A stretch of DNA of 64,000 nt, from the NCBI GenBank assembly GCA_025765615.1, contig JAIVFJ010000011.1, forward strand, positions 1-64,000, given 5' to 3'. Shown here one piece after another: positions 23,101 through 36,931 of this stretch (position 1 is the first letter of the stretch; each line of letters begins with the position of its first letter). Made by a program: the position numbers and the translations under genes. The notes under the pieces were generated by a model that searched no databases, was not told the origin of the DNA, and worked only from the letters and a program-made list of their open reading frames with translations. This stretch comes from Zopfochytrium polystomum. Its lineage: Eukaryota > Chytridiomycota > Chytridiomycetes > Chytridiales > Chytridiaceae.

Positions 23101-24136
23101 GAAAACCTGTTAAAACGACAGCAGGCAGAACTGGAAAGTTGGTATACTGGACTCACCGTTGCGGAGGCATTAGGCACGTACCCAAAATTTCGAATGAAAG
23201 CTCTTGCACGACAACTTCATGATGCTCATTATGGTTGTCGCTTTATGCACTAATCACCTCTAGACACACTGCAGCCTCCGTCGCGACCGATCGACAAGCC
23301 GTTTCGACTTTCAATCACAGACTTTTTCAAAGGCGCACCTCCAAATGTTTCGGGAAGCGGGTCCTCGCTTGCTGTTACTGGCCGTATTGAGGCAGGCTCG
23401 GTACAACTTGGGGAGGTTATGGCGCTCATACCGGGCGCGGAAAAGGGCACTGTGAAAGGTGGGTGATGTCCAAGTGCCGCCTTGTGTTGCGCTCATTTTT
23501 GTTGATCTTTTTCCTCCTCTAGCCATAGAGCTGAACGAGGAAGCTGCGAAGTGGGCAGTCGCTGGCGATCATGTCACTTTGGGATTGGCCGGTATAGATA
23601 TTGAGCACGTCAGGTACTTGGTGTTTTCGAGTCAAAGAAACTAGTATATAATTCTTTCGCATTTAAATTTCTTCGTAGTGTCGGAAGCATCCTCTGTGAC
23701 CCGACCCGTCCCGTTCCAGTTACAAACCATTTCCGAGCGAAAATTGTTACTTTCGACATTGCGATGCCACTTACAATTGGAGTGCCTGTTGTCATGCATC
23801 ACCAAAGTGCAACGCACCCGGCGACTTTGTTCAAGCTAACGGCCCTTCTGAACAAGGCGACCGGCGAAATTGTCAAAAAGAACCCAAGGTAACGATCGTC
23901 CCCTTCGTTGCTTGCAGCGTCCCCGCCGCGGCGTAACTTTTCAACTCCAACACCACAGAGCACTATTGAAGCAGATGTCTGCGGAAGTCGAGATCAAGAC
24001 GACCAAGCCGATCTGCCTGGAAACTTCAAAAGACTCGAAGGAACTCGGGCGTTTCATGCTGAGGGCCGGACCATCGGTCGTTGCAGCGGGCATTGTTACT
24101 GAGATTGTGGCGTTTGTGACAGGGGCAAGCGAATAA
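20114..24136 (+). CDS. HBS1: HBS1-like translational GTPase, ribosome rescue
   Basis: Exon 1 appears to be only the ATG (20114-20116), followed at once by GTGAGA. Splicing to 20172 gives MSRHRLVQ and then an Asp/Tyr-rich stretch, as at the start of known HBS1 proteins. The HBS1_N UBA-like helix ([19 protein letters not shown]) starts at 20477. After a Ser-rich linker comes the EF1A-type GTPase: GHVDAGKST (G1), [10 protein letters not shown], the switch region starting GVTIDV (G2), DAPGH (G3) and VNQMD (G4), then the two beta-barrel domains ([26 protein letters not shown]). About ten introns, several interrupting the GTPase core. HBS1 with Dom34/Pelota splits stalled ribosomes in no-go and non-stop decay. 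It ends only 60 bases before the TEL1 start codon. Confidence 0.92.
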
Positions 24137-24196
24137 GGCGGGAAGCGTTAAGGGGGTGTTTTGTTGTCGTTGACAAGTAATATTGCATCTGAACCA

Positions 24197-27100
24197 ATGC
24201 TGTCGGACGAGACTTCGGATGATGTGGTAGTGGGCCTGCTCAGCGACAAGGAGCGCGAGCGCACGCGCGGGCTCGACGCCCTTCGCGAGGCCTTGGCCCG
24301 CTGCTTGGCCCCACCTCCAGCCACCGCGCAGTCTTCGTCATCCGCGGCATGGCCAGAGGTTGGCGGCGTCCCACCCCTCGCCCACGCCGCCTCCTCAGCC
24401 TCAATCATCTCTTCGTCGACTTCGTCTTCCGGCGTGCCGCCCTCGCGCCCAGTCTCGGCGCTGTTCGACAGGTCCGACTGGCCCAAGGTCCTCGACGCCC
24501 TCGCGTCATGCGCGGTCCGCGAGATGGAGACCCTGGAGTTGAAACACACGACTTCCGCGGCGGCGGCGACCATTACAAAAGCGCGCAACCGGGTCGAGTC
24601 GACGGCGCGAGTGTTTTCAAAGCTGTGCGTCCCAGGAATGGACGCCGCCCCTAGCTGGTTGAGGCGTGGCGTTGATCATTTGCTCGAGGGAATCTGCGGG
24701 AAGCGGTCCGTTGCGCGGTGCGTTGGACCTCTGTACTTGAAGGTCTGATTACGACCCTACCTACACCCCTTCCTTTGGCTGTTTCTGACGTCGGCATTGG
24801 CGCGCACTTAGACCCTGAAAGAGCTTTTGTCCATTCGGAAGCACCGCGAGCATCTGCGCCCTACTCACTTTTCCCGCATTTACAACCTCTGCGTGGCGTC
24901 TATCTCCTCTTTGGAAGAGCTTCCCGCATGGGGCCGCGATCGCATCGCAGCAAGCGCAGAGCGTCTTGAGTACGCCAACATATTCTCTCTCCTTGCAATG
25001 TCTACATCGATTGATGCATCTTCGCGACGATTCGAGAGCATGCTCCACATTGCAAAATACGTGACCAACAGCAGCAATTCTTCAGCGGACGATGCATGCA
25101 CAACCTGCCTCTTGAAAGCGCTGCTGCCCGTGATTGTGGACGTATTCCCGGATCGACCGTATGAGGCGTTTGAATCTTTGGAGAAGTTGGTTGGCCCGCT
25201 GTGCGCGCTTTGGGAGCGGCTCAGCATTCGAGACAGAAGAGGTAGTGGGGCAAAGGGCTTTGCTGCGCTGCTGCTCCGACTTTACACTGGAACAACGATC
25301 TTCTTAATGGATCACAGTGTTCACGACGTTGATGCAGCAAAGAGCGGAGCTGCTGCAATTTACGAACTCGGCGTCCGAGAGCATAATTCACGTCGTTCGA
25401 ACGTTTTGGTTGACATTGAGCTATGCGTCCCGCTGCTCTCTGCGTTTCTCAGCGGCGAGGAAACCCACCGACTTGTTTCCCCGAGTCGACTTCTAGAGTC
25501 ATTTCTCGACGTTCAGACCCTCGACGCCGATTGTTTGTGTGCCTTTGTCTTTCTGGACGCCGTTTCGGACGCCGCAGTGCTCCTGATGCGGCTCGGAGAA
25601 TTACGCGGAAAGGCAATGTCAGGTGCTTCGGGAAGGAAGAGGCTGCGTCGGGAAACGGAAAGAGTAAATCTCGGGTCTCTTATTCGAAGCGGCGGTGGGG
25701 GCGTAGGTGGTGAAAAGTCGATGCTCTTTGCACTCCAGCTGGCTGCGTTCGTCGTGTTCAAGTTGTCCTCAGCTGCTGCTGAAAGCCACATCGGCGACTT
25801 CAAGGCGGCTGTGTTGGAGCAACTGTCAGACCTCGCAGAGGCCGTGGCCGCCAGCGTTGCATCCGCTGGCGCAAGTGGGACGAACGCGCAACGATCCGTG
25901 TCGGATTGGGCTTGGCTTGTTCTGGCGTTATTGGCAAAATCTCCGTTTGAATCTCTCGGACTCGTTTGGAGCAATTTATTCTCGAGATGCGTCGCTGATA
26001 TGCAGGCTTCGTTCAGTCCAGTGCAATGTCTTTTTTTAGCCATGTGCAAGAGCGCTCGTGGCTGCACCTCCGAACTCAATCTTTCTGCAAACCCAATCCT
26101 TCGCTGGAACACAGAAATGCTCGTTCTTACTCCTGTTACCTTGATTTCGCTGAGCCCGTTTCTCGCAGAATTCCAGGAAGAAACTCTTCCAACCGCGCTC
26201 TCCACTTTTTTCGATAGTCCGACGCTTTACACGCTCGACCAGAGTGCGCTCGACCGATGTTCATTTATTGCTTCGCCGAGACTTCTCGCGCGGATTCTTG
26301 GGCATCGGCATGCAGGAAAAGGTTCAACCGTCAGCGTGTTCCGAACCGACAAGCCTAACGACGACGGCCAAACCTCCGCTCCGACCCCGGTTCCGCGGAA
26401 CGACGTCCTTCAGGCCGCGATTCTGTTGGAAAACCTACAGCGAACGCTTCCGGCGATTTTGGGCTTAGACTTTCGTGACGTCGGTGCCGTCTTCAAAATG
26501 GGCGGTGCAACTCGAATTGGGGCGGCCGCCGCAGGAGTCTATTCAACAATACCGTCGCTTTTAGACGGGATGCTTTCCAGCGCCGTTACCAGATTCGACA
26601 ACACCTCATCATCAAACGGTCTTGGTTGCGTCTATTTTTTTGCTCTTTATGTTTCTCTGGTGGTGGACTTCCGTAGCTCCGTGACACCATTTGCCATCAT
26701 CGACGACTCTATTTCTTCCGACTCTCAGCAGTCTTTCCCTCACTCCTTTTCAGCCATGATACCAGCTGTAGCGAGCGCTTTATCCAGCCTTCGGAGCGAT
26801 GATAAAAACCTTGCGATTTCACTCGCCATACTTGGAGATATGTTTGAAGACATAGAAACTGACTCTATTTCAGCCCTAAGTGCCAGTGAACTTTCTGGGC
26901 TCCTGTCACTTGTTCCAATTATTCAAGCCTTACGCGATGTAACTCCGTTTCCGTTGGCACCGACGGCGGCTTATACGGATCAGCAAGTTTCCGGAGACAT
27001 GGCGAGAGAAGGACCAAGTCAGGATCCGTTTGACGACGAAGACGGCGAGTTTGCAATCAAGGAGAGCCTGGCGACTGAGACCAGTCCAACTGTAGATCCT

Positions 27101-30100
27101 GGCGCCTCCGCTTTCGGCGCTACGGGAGAGTCAAGAGTAGACGTTGAAGGAGAGTGGAGTTGCCTGGCTCTCCCTATCAGGTGTCGGGACGGAATATCTG
27201 GATTGGCGTTTCGGACTTTGTGCGAAATTTACCGGCTGACGTGGCCTTCCTCGCAGTGTCCGCCCCCGGATGGAAAAAGTGCAGAAGTAGATGGAGCGTC
27301 CGATGCGATGCATGTAGATAGACCGAAGCTTGACTTCACGGACCTATTAAATCACCCAGCATTGAACGACGAAAGTCTTGGCCTTCATATTTGCGTTGCG
27401 CGTGCAGTGGAAGGCAGCTTGGGGGGCGTGTCTCACGGTAAAAGCAGCTGATTTAATCGCATTTTTTCTCGCTTTGCTTACCCACGTCGATCACCAGTTG
27501 AGATGGAGCGAATACTTTCGTTTTATCTCGACCTACTAGAGGGAAGCTATGTTCATGAACGCAGTAAAACGGTGACCGCCGCGTTTCTCAAAATGTTTTC
27601 CAAGAGCCTGGCGAATTTGAGGTCGATGCTTCAATCAGACGATTTAGTTGGACGCGTTGTCCCCACCTTTGGCTTTTTCTGCCGCTTGCTCGTGACGAAG
27701 AAACTTGGTGTCGACTTGGCCGTTCACGTGAGGTAATCGTATGCGAAAGGAAGACACCCATATTGACCTGCTTCCCAGCCATTGCATCTGTTCCTATTTA
27801 AGCAGCGATCCAACAGAGGACCTTTTGTTTCAATCGTCGAGCTCTAGCTTCTATCAATCTCCAGAAAACTCTGTCTTTCTTCCAATCGAATCTCTGAAGT
27901 CACTACTTAATTATCCCCCCTTCTACGTAGCTGCAGCGTTGAGTAGACGGCTGCCCAACCTGTTTCGAAACCCATCGATTCGAGACGCTTGCATACACAG
28001 TCTCTCAACGTCTATCACTGCGCGCCGCGCGGCCCGCAAGATGCTTACTCCGACCGACGTAATGCTTCTCGGATCCGCCAACATGGGCGCACGCGGCGGA
28101 AACTTCTTTGTTATCGAAACACTTGCCCTGGCAGACTCACGCCCAGCGCTGGAGACTCTCGCCAGCACTTTGTCGTTTGATGACGTTGACGCGTGCCTTG
28201 GCACCGTTTTGCCTCGTCTCGTCGCTCTAAAAAGTGTGGACGAGCTGGCAGCCGCGGCCGCAAATGCCGAATCAGCACCCGCAGGTGCAGTGGCGGAGGC
28301 GCCCGCACGCTGGCCCATTGAGGCAGCAGGGTTTGAGTCATTTCGACATTTACTGCTCGACTCAGCGGGAATGTTGGTCGGGAATTACCTATGTGGGATG
28401 GAAATGGTGGACCTCTTGTCCTTGACATCCCTGGAATCTATTATTGGAACCCCGATTTCTGAATTGATTTCGAACGATTTTGCATCAACCATGGTGGGTG
28501 CTGGTATTCCTCATGCGCAGCTGACACCTCAAACTCGTTTACCGTTGATTGCAAGGCGATTGTGTTTTCCGCCGGAAGTAACTATGAAGTACGAATTAGA
28601 CTCCTTTTCAACTTTGCGCCTTCATTAACAACGATTTCCAGGACGTTTTGAAGCACGTGAAGCTTACGATCGGAACAGAAGTGTACAGCAAACTATTAAA
28701 AAAGAAGTGCTCCGGAATAGTTTATCGACTCCTTGTCATGGTGGATGTCGTTGATAGCTGGAACATGCCGGGGGACGAGAACCGAAATGTATCCACGCGA
28801 TGCCAGCAAATCTTCGAGCGTGAGACAATCGCAGCATTTTCCAAGCCGGACGGAATTTCTGTTAGCCGAGCTCTCACTGCGCTGTCTAGACTTCAGGCAG
28901 AAATGAATGAAAACACACTCTCCAGCATTTTGGGCAAAGACCGTCTGTTGACGATATACCTCAGACTGGCCGCGGATGTGGAATCCCGCCGCGTCTCACC
29001 TCAATCGTTTGCGACATCCTTCTCGCTGCTTCTTGGGCTGTGCCTGGAACCCACGGAAAATCCGCTCATTTTCTTCTACGCTTTGCAAGGATGCATCAAG
29101 GCTATATCCACTTGCACCGCCGATGATGAAGAGATTTTGTACCCGCAAAGAGCCTTTTCTATTTTAATCAAGTTTGCACAGCCTCTATTGCCCGATTTTG
29201 TTCTCGGAGATGTGCTGTCGAAGCATCTCTTGGTAGTATCTAGTCTTCAATCTGGTGCCAGCACCTTCTCATCCCCCCATGCTCGCTTTCTGAAGCAAGT
29301 GGAGGACGAGCTCACGGATGCGCTTAGCCGAGTGGCAGGATTTGAAATCTTGGGTGCTTTGCTTACGCAGAGCGGGAAAGACATTCCTGGAATGACACTT
29401 GCAGCAGGAACCGTTCCTCCGTCCAACTTGGAGAAAGCGTTGGACAAATTGCTTGATTTGTGGACAGACAACAAAAGTACTCGACTTGCCCGAGTTATTG
29501 CCGCACTGTGGCAGAAGCGAGACATGGCGACAAACAGCACCCGCCTCACATCTTTTCTTGAATCCCTCTTGGCCGACCCAGCGCTAGTTCCGGAGGACTT
29601 GGTGCGCGACGTGGTTCGATGCTCTGCAGTCTCCTACACGGCACCCAAAGAAACATCTGCGGTTGCGGCAGTCTTGGATCGGCACGTGGCTGCTCTTGGT
29701 GTGATCAAGTTCTGCTTGGAAGACCAATCCACGGCTGTGAGGTCTGAAGCGTGCCGAATCGCCCGACTTGTTGTAGCGTCAAAGACTGGGCTCGCTGCGC
29801 TTAAGTCGTGCTCAGGGGAGGTTGCGGCCTTTCTCCAAATTTTTCAAGGACGGGGGAACGCCATCGTCGATCCCGCTCTGCCGTCGAGAACTGGTCAACC
29901 GGATGAGTTCAATCTGCGTTGCGGGCCTCAAGACTATCTTCAGTGGGTTTCGAGCACCGTCCAGTCCATGCTGGTGACTTTTGAAACAGACTTCATCTTT
30001 GCCTCATTGGAGAATATAGTCCTTCTTTCCCCAAAAGCAGCCGAGAGGTTGTTCAAGTTTGTTTTGTGTGCCATCTTGGAGTTGGAGGGGGACGGGGACC

Positions 30101-32971
30101 GGAGGGCAATAATGCACCGCAGCCTTCGAGGTTTTTTCCGCGAGTTTGAAACAGAAAACCTTTCGTCGTTGCGATTGGTCATTGATTCGCTCATCTATTT
30201 GAGGATTGCTCTAAAAGAGGAGGGCGAGTGCATTGTGGCCGAGATTGCGAAGAGCAACGTTCAGAGCCTCTGCAGAGCCGCGCTCAGGCTCAAAGAGGCA
30301 AGGACCGCTCTGATGTTTTTGGAGTTGTCTCTCACTCATTCGGATGAGACTCCTGGAGATGCTGAGTACAGAATAATGCTGGAACTATTCGAAGCGCTGG
30401 ATGACGATTCGCATGAAGGGGCATTGTCCAAAATCGAACTTGACGAATCCAATCTGCTGCGGCGTTTTCGCTCGCAAAAACGCTGGGTGCAAAGCTTGCT
30501 GTTTAGCGAGTCGCGGCTTGTCTCCGCGTCGCTGGGACGTGGGACCAGCGCCACGCAACTGAAACATTACGACGGAGATTTCTTGTCGTCCTCTGCGCAG
30601 TTGGGCCTGTTTCACACGGTTCTTGGCGCGCAATCAAAGCACCTTTTAGACGCAGACCTTGCCGAGGAGTACCAGCAAAGCCTGTGGAGGTGCGGCACGT
30701 GGTCGCAAGAGGACCTTCCTCCAAGCGCGCAGAAACCACAGCTTCACTCGCTCCTGAACCTCGTTCTCCGCAAATTCTCATCCGACAGCCCGGAAGAGTG
30801 CAAAGCGTCCGTCGAGGCCTGCTGGAAGTTTGTTTCTCGCAACTTTTTGTCGACTAGGACGCGAGACTGGCTGTTGCGCCCGACCAACCATCTCCTGGTC
30901 GAAGCGGAGAGCTGTTTGGGACTGCTCAATCCCGCTTCGGCGCAGGAGGCTGCGAGCAAGATGTCTGATTGGACTCGGAGATGCGCCGAGGCTATAGAAC
31001 TCCACGGCTTTGACGCCGTGGAAACGATTGTCGTATTTAGATCCCACCTTCTCCTTTCGTTGAGGCAGCGTCACTCTCTCAAAAGCGGAAGCAGACAAGA
31101 TCTTTCGGCCGCTGTACAATCCACGCTATGCGAAATTTTATTAATTTATTGCAAGCATGCCCGCAAGGCTGCCTTGTATTGCAACGCACAAACGGGGCTC
31201 TCCACACTCAGAAATATTGTTAGCGGGCCGGCCGAGGGCGTCGCACTCGAAATCGAGCTCGAAGCGGCAAAACTTCTTTGGTCCCAGCAAGACGAGGGAC
31301 TGGCAGTCAAAATGCTTTCGCAGCTGCTCAACCGCTCGGACCGAAACAGCACGGCGAAAACGGCGATCCTGACGCACAAGCTGGCGAAATGGTCCCACGC
31401 CAGACGGCTGGACACGCCGCGCACCATCTTTGATCTGTTCAACTCGGCGACAAAGCTCCTCCACCGGCCCGCCGACGGATTCGTCGACTTGCCCGATCTG
31501 CGTCCTGGACAGATCGAGGCCTGCTTCTACTCGTTTGCCAAGTTTGCGGACGACAGCTACGAGGCGCTCCTCGGCGACGAGACCAATTTGGCGCTGGCGG
31601 CGGTGGTCAAAGACCGGAAAAAAGAGATGGAGGAGCTTGCCGCCCAAAGCAAAGGAGAGACAAGCAGCGCATTGCGGAAGCTCAAGGCTCAAATAAGACT
31701 CGATCAGCAAGACCTTGCCAGTCACGCGGATCGAGTGAGCAGTCTGTTGCAGAAGGCAAGTCTTTTTTTTTTTTTTTTTTTTTTTTTTTGCGAGCCAGGT
31801 TTCTTACTCTCCGAAACCCCTTCCAATTCCAGTGCCTTCAATGCTATTTGCTGTGCCTCGAAGCGGGGGCGAAAAGAGACGTGGCAGTCTTTCGTCTGGT
31901 CTCACTTTGGTTCGCAAACTCTGACAAAGGAGCCGTTAACGATCTGGTTGGGCTGCATTTGAGTCGGATCTCTTCGCACAAATTTGTGGAACTCGTGTAT
32001 CAGCTGAGCGCCCGAATGACGACCGAGACGAGCAAGTTTCAAGCGGTCTTGCAGGAGCTGATCCTCCGCCTCGCCCTCGAGCACCCCTTCCACTCCCTCT
32101 ACCAGATTGTCGCCCTCAAAAACGGCACCGCCGAAACGGTGGCAGCCGCGTCCGTCAATTTTGCCGCTGCCGCGCTGCTGCAAAAGATCAAGGCGTCCGC
32201 GCCGGCGGACGGCGCGCTGCGGCCAAAGATCCTCGCGCTAGATGCCCTGTGCGACGCGTATCTCGAGTTTGCGGGCTTGCAGGTGCCGTCGTCGTCGCTC
32301 GCCCGCGGAAAGGGTGGGTCTGGGAAGCACAAACTGGACCGGAGGATGAGGCTGCACGAGGCAAAGGACGTGGAGGTGCCCGTCGTGTCGGCCGCGCTCT
32401 CGGTGAGCCCGAACGGCGACTATGCGCAGGTCGAGACGATCGCGTCCTTTGCAAAGGATTTTAAGCTGGTCGGCGGGGTGAATTTGCCCAAAGTTTTGGA
32501 GTGCTACGGGTCCCACGGGAACACTTATATCCAGGTTCGGACGACCCTTTGTGTTCCGTATTTCCTTGAGTTGGGTGACATGAAAAATGCCAAGACGCTC
32601 ATCCTCCCCCCTGTTTGACGCTTCGTTCCAAACAGCTCGTCAAGGGCGGATCCGATGACTTGCGGCAGGACGCGGTGCTCTCAAAGATCTTCACGGTCGT
32701 GAACATGGTTCTAAGAAAAGACGCGCACGCTCGAAAGCGCAACTTGTCCGTCCGGACCTACAAGGTGATACCGCTCGGGAAGCGTGCGGGCGTTATTGAG
32801 TGGGTCCAGGACTCGATGCCCGTGGGGGAGTACCTCTCGACTAGTCACCCAAAGTAAGCTATAAGTTTCTTTTGTCTCGGCACTCCAAAGTTTCCACTTC
32901 GTGTTTTTCTCTCTTTCCATTTTCCAATTGTTTCTCCCGACCGTGGTTGTTCGCTCTTTTGTGTGGCATTC

Positions 32972-33006
<35 letters not shown>

Positions 33007-34228
33007 AGGTACCGGCCAAAGGACTTGACGCCGTCCGAGGCGCGCAAGACAATGATGAAGGAACACGAGCGAGAGGGGTCGAACCCGGCCTCCAAGCTGG
33101 ACGTGTACCGCCAGATCGAGGCACGGCTGCGACCGGTGTTTCGCCACTTTTTCTTCGACCACTTTGGCAGTGCGGCGGAATGGTGAGAACTGGAAACGTT
33201 TTTCATTATTTGTTGGAGTTCTTGGTCGTTAACCTGTGTGCCTTTGTGGATTTTAAACTTAAGTTTTGTTTGCCCCCCTTTCTCCCCACTCCATATCTCT
33301 AACTTGACGCGCATCTGAAGGTTCGATGCGCGGCTGACGTACACTCGGAGCGTTGCCGTCAACGCGATCGCCGGATGGGTTGTTGGGCTCGGTGAGTAAG
33401 GGACGCGCAAAGAGAGTTGGTGTCGTTGTTGTTTCTGTTGTAGGTCGTCCGGTTTTTCTGCTTTCGCCTGACATTTGAATTTTCGGTGATGGCGACGGCG
33501 GCGTCAACGTGTTCAACAAAAAAAGGCGACCGACACACGCAGAACGTGCTCATCGACTTAAAGAACGGCGAAACCATTCAAATCGGTGCGTTTTTGCTTT
33601 CATAGCATGGTTCACCCTCTCCGATTTTCCTCTCAAGCTCTTCTTAAAAAAAAAAGACTTGGGCATCGCGTTCGACCAAGGTCGTCTGCTGTCGACGCCG
33701 GAGCTTGTTCCGTTCCGGCTGACGCGCGACGTTGTCGACGGGTTCGGCTCGCTCGGCGTGGACGGCGCGTTCCGGCGGTGCAGTCAGGAGACGCTGCGGG
33801 TGCTGCGCGGGTCCGCCGACGTGCTGTTTACCATTCTGGACGTGTTTCGCCACGATCCGCTGTACCAGTGGTGAGTGGAAGGAATCCCCTGCGGTGCGGG
33901 AGATGTACTTTAACATTAAATTTACATGAAACTAAATACTCCCGACCGCCACCCACGCCCTTTTCCGTCCAGGACCAAAACGCAGCCTCGGCGGCAGGCG
34001 GCGACGGCGGCGGGGCAGAGCAGCGGCACGGCAGCGGGGACGACTGGTGGCGGCGGCAAAAAGAACCAGGACGCGGAACGTGCACTGATTGGCGTGCGGC
34101 GCAAGCTGGCGGCGTCGCTGAGCGTCGAGTGCCAGGTCAGCGAGCTCGTGCAGGTCGCGTCGGACCCGGCCAACCTCGCGCGGATGTATCCGGGATGGTG
34201 GGTGTCGTGTGTGTGGGTGTTTGTGTTG

Positions 34229-34275
<47 letters not shown>

Positions 34276-34436
34276 CATGTGTGAGTTCGGTTTTGGCTTC
34301 TGCTCCTCCGCTTTCGTCCCGCTGATGGTGTGTGATTCGTCCTAACAATTCGCTCTCCTTCCTTCGTCACGGGTAAAAACAAAAAAAAATAACAAAAAAA
34401 AACTCCCTCTCAACCCACAGGCAATCGTGGCTGTAG
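24197..34436 (+). CDS. TEL1: TEL1/ATM-type PI3K-like checkpoint kinase
   Basis: About 13 exons: 24197-24745, 24810-27437, from about 27496, 27778-28579, 28642-31755, 31832-32534, from 32636, 33008-33182, 33321-33391, 33524-33583, 33652-33870, from about 33972, and 34421-34436. The first 2000 or so residues are HEAT-like helices, with a TAN-like SDKERERTRGLDAL near the start. The FAT domain follows (RLVSLWFANSD). The kinase has GGSDDLRQDAV, the catalytic loop GLGDRHTQN and DLGIAFDQG, each split by introns but in frame. The FATC ends LARMYPGWQSWL, the last four residues from a 16-base exon. ATM/Tel1 is recruited by MRN to DNA ends and also supports telomeres. One intron uses a GC donor (31756). 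A (GT)n microsatellite at about 34228-34270 lies in the last intron. Confidence 0.92.
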
Positions 34437-35148
34437 GAAGTTTGGGGAAGGGTATTTAGTCTCGCAAGACGCTTTCCGCATTACAATCGTATGTAATAGA
34501 AGTGACGCGAGGCGAGCGTTCGTCCAAGCGTTTGGTCGATGTCACTACGTAGTCATGTTTTTCCCGCCGTGGCAACATATCAGGCTGGATTATGGCAGGT
34601 GCGCCGCGCGCGTACGCGACGTATGCTTGTGTTTTGGCAGCGAAAACCGCGGATGAATACATTGTAGACGGGCGGAGGGGGAAGGGAACTGAGGAAAACA
34701 GGGGGGAAAAAAAAAAAAAAAAAAAAAAAAGGAAGAAAGTAACAGCGAACAGAGAAGCACAGCTGCACCGGAAAGGAACTTCACGCAACCCAATCAGCTC
34801 ACGCACTCTTCTCCACCCCCTCCCCGGCAGGTTCCCTTCCCCCCCCCCATCGTCCCCACGGGGGTTATGGTCTCGCAGCAACCGCGTCACCTATTTAAAT
34901 CCGTCCCGTTCTCGAAGCAAATGAAAAATACACCCCGCGGAAACAAATACGGCGACTTCCCAAGATGGAAAAAGAAAGTGAGAAAAGAGAGGAGAGAGAA
35001 GAGGCTATGAAGGGGGGGGGGAGGGACCAAAAGCAATGCGAAAAACACACGGTGCGGGGACTGTGTCACGAAAAAACCAACTAGGGTAAAGACAAGAAAA
35101 AAGAAATAAGGTAAACCGGGAAGACACTTCCGGGGCATTTTCGTGCCC
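34437..35148. other. Intergenic between convergent genes
   Basis: Spacer between the 3' ends of TEL1 and the cyclin gene, with an A run at about 34709-34730 and purine-rich stretches. No supported gene. Confidence 0.6.
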
Positions 35149-36931
35149 TCAGAGCGGACCGACCGCGGCGGCGCTGTGGCGGTGGTGGTGGTGGTGGTGC
35201 CGGTGGTGGCGGGGCGGGGGCGGGGCGGCGGCGGCGGCGGCGTCGGCGTCAGCTAGTTTGCGCGGCGGTTGCGCGCGGCGGTGCAGGCTGCCGGTGGTGG
35301 CGGCGGTGGCGGTGGCGGTGCTGGTAGCGGTGGTGGTGCGGGTCTGGTCCGGCAGCCGGTAGTGCTGGTAGTGTTGCTGCCGGTGCAAGTGCGGCGGCAG
35401 CGTTGCGGCGAGGGGCGACGGGAGGTGGGCGGGGGGCGAGCTTGCGGCGGCGCGGGCGGCGTGGAGCGCGACGAGGTCCCCGACGGCGGCGCGGGCATAG
35501 GCGTTGTAGTGGTCGGCGTCGATCATCAGCGCGAAGCCAAGCGACGCCAAAACTCCCTCTCCATGACGTTCACGTGGGCCAACGGGATCCCAGTGACCTC
35601 GGCCCACACGGCGTTCGCGTAGCGGTGGTCGTCGTTCATTTTGTCCGCGAGCGCGAGGGCGACGGCGAGCATGCCAAACTCGCTGCCGGCGAGGACTTGG
35701 ACGCCCGGGTTGCGGGCGCGCAGGCGGTCGAGGTAGGCGAGGGCGACGAGGACGAGCTCGGCGGGGCGGTGGATGGCGAGGAGGGTGCGGTCGACGAAGC
35801 GGAGGAAGGCGTGGGCGGCCGGGGTGTAGGTGGGTCGGGGGAGTTGTGGTTGGGGGGGGAGGGTGGGGCGGAGGGGGGTGGGGTGGGTGTGTGGAGTTGC
35901 GGGCGGGGACGGGGGGCGGGGCGGGGGGGAGGTGGGGTGTGGCGGAGGTTGCTGCGACGGCTGGGCAGGCGGGAGGGGCGAGGGCCGAGACGAGGACGGG
36001 GGCGGGCGGGGACAGCGTGGGCGGGTCGAGGGACGGGGGGCCGCCAGGCGGCGTGGATGCGCAGCAGGACGAGCTCGGCGAGGAGCGACGGGCTCGGGGA
36101 GTCGTGGGTCGGCGCAAAGGCCGCGAGCAGGGCCGGCGGCGGGGGCGAAGGAGGAGGAGGAGGGGGCGGGGGCGGAGGCGGGGGCGGCGGGTCGGCGTTG
36201 AACGGGCGCGTGGGTGGTGCGCCGCGACGGGGGCCGGCGGCGTTGAATGCGACGTAGTTTGCGCCGCCGCCGCCGCTGTAGTACGCGCTGCCACAGCTTC
36301 CGGGGGCGGTGGTCGTGGCAGAGCCTGCAGTGCTCCCGCGGCTGCTTCTGCCTCCGCTACTGCTGCTGGTGTCAGAGGTAGTAGTTGTGCTGCTGCCGCT
36401 GGGGCTGCTGCTGCTCCCGCAACTGCTTGCGCGGCCGCCGACGCCGCTGCTACCGGTAGTCACGCAGCTGCCGGCGCCGCCACTAGACGGGGCGGCGGCG
36501 ACGACGACGGCGGGCAGGCAGGCGGCCACGGTGCCAAAGGCCGCACCTCCGCGGATGGCGCCTGCGTTGCGCAGGGCGGCGGCGGCTGCCGCTGCCGCAG
36601 ACGACGACGACGACGACGCGGCGTGCCGGCTGGAGGTGCGCGAGAAGCGTGGGTTGTGGGTTGCAGCGGGTGTGGTTGTGGGAATTGTGGTGGTGGTGGT
36701 GGTCATGGTATTGCTGCTGCTTGTGCTGCTGCTGCTGTTGTGGCTGCTGCTGTGGCTGTGGGGTCCCGGGAAGCCTCTTGGGAAGCCGTGCAGGCCGCAG
36801 TTGCTGGCGGCGGCGGTGGCGAAAGGGGTCGGCCTGGACGACGAGGTTGTTTGACCCATCATGCTTTGGGGGGGGGGCGGGGGGCGGGAAGTTGAAATAC
36901 GGTCCGAGGTGAGTTTTGAGGAGGGATACAA
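35149..36931 (-). CDS. Pcl/PHO80-type cyclin, reading frame broken at homopolymers
   Basis: A long disordered, Ser/Gly/Pro-rich N-terminus starts at the ATG at 36931 or at the MMGQ codons near 36860. The cyclin box is then read in pieces. AELVLLRIHAAW is in one frame. The next frame has PTYTPAAHAFLRFVDRTLL, VALAYLDRLRARNP, GSEFGMLAVALALADKM and YANAVWAEVTGIPL. A third frame has VLASLGFALMIDADHYNAY, then a low-complexity tail to 35149. These parts align in order with fungal Pcl-type cyclins, which partner Pho85-like kinases. The frame changes fall at or near a G run (36035-36040), a G run (35852-35859) and the bases around 35551-35560. Either assembly errors in homopolymers or a recent pseudogene would explain this. 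Confidence 0.65.
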
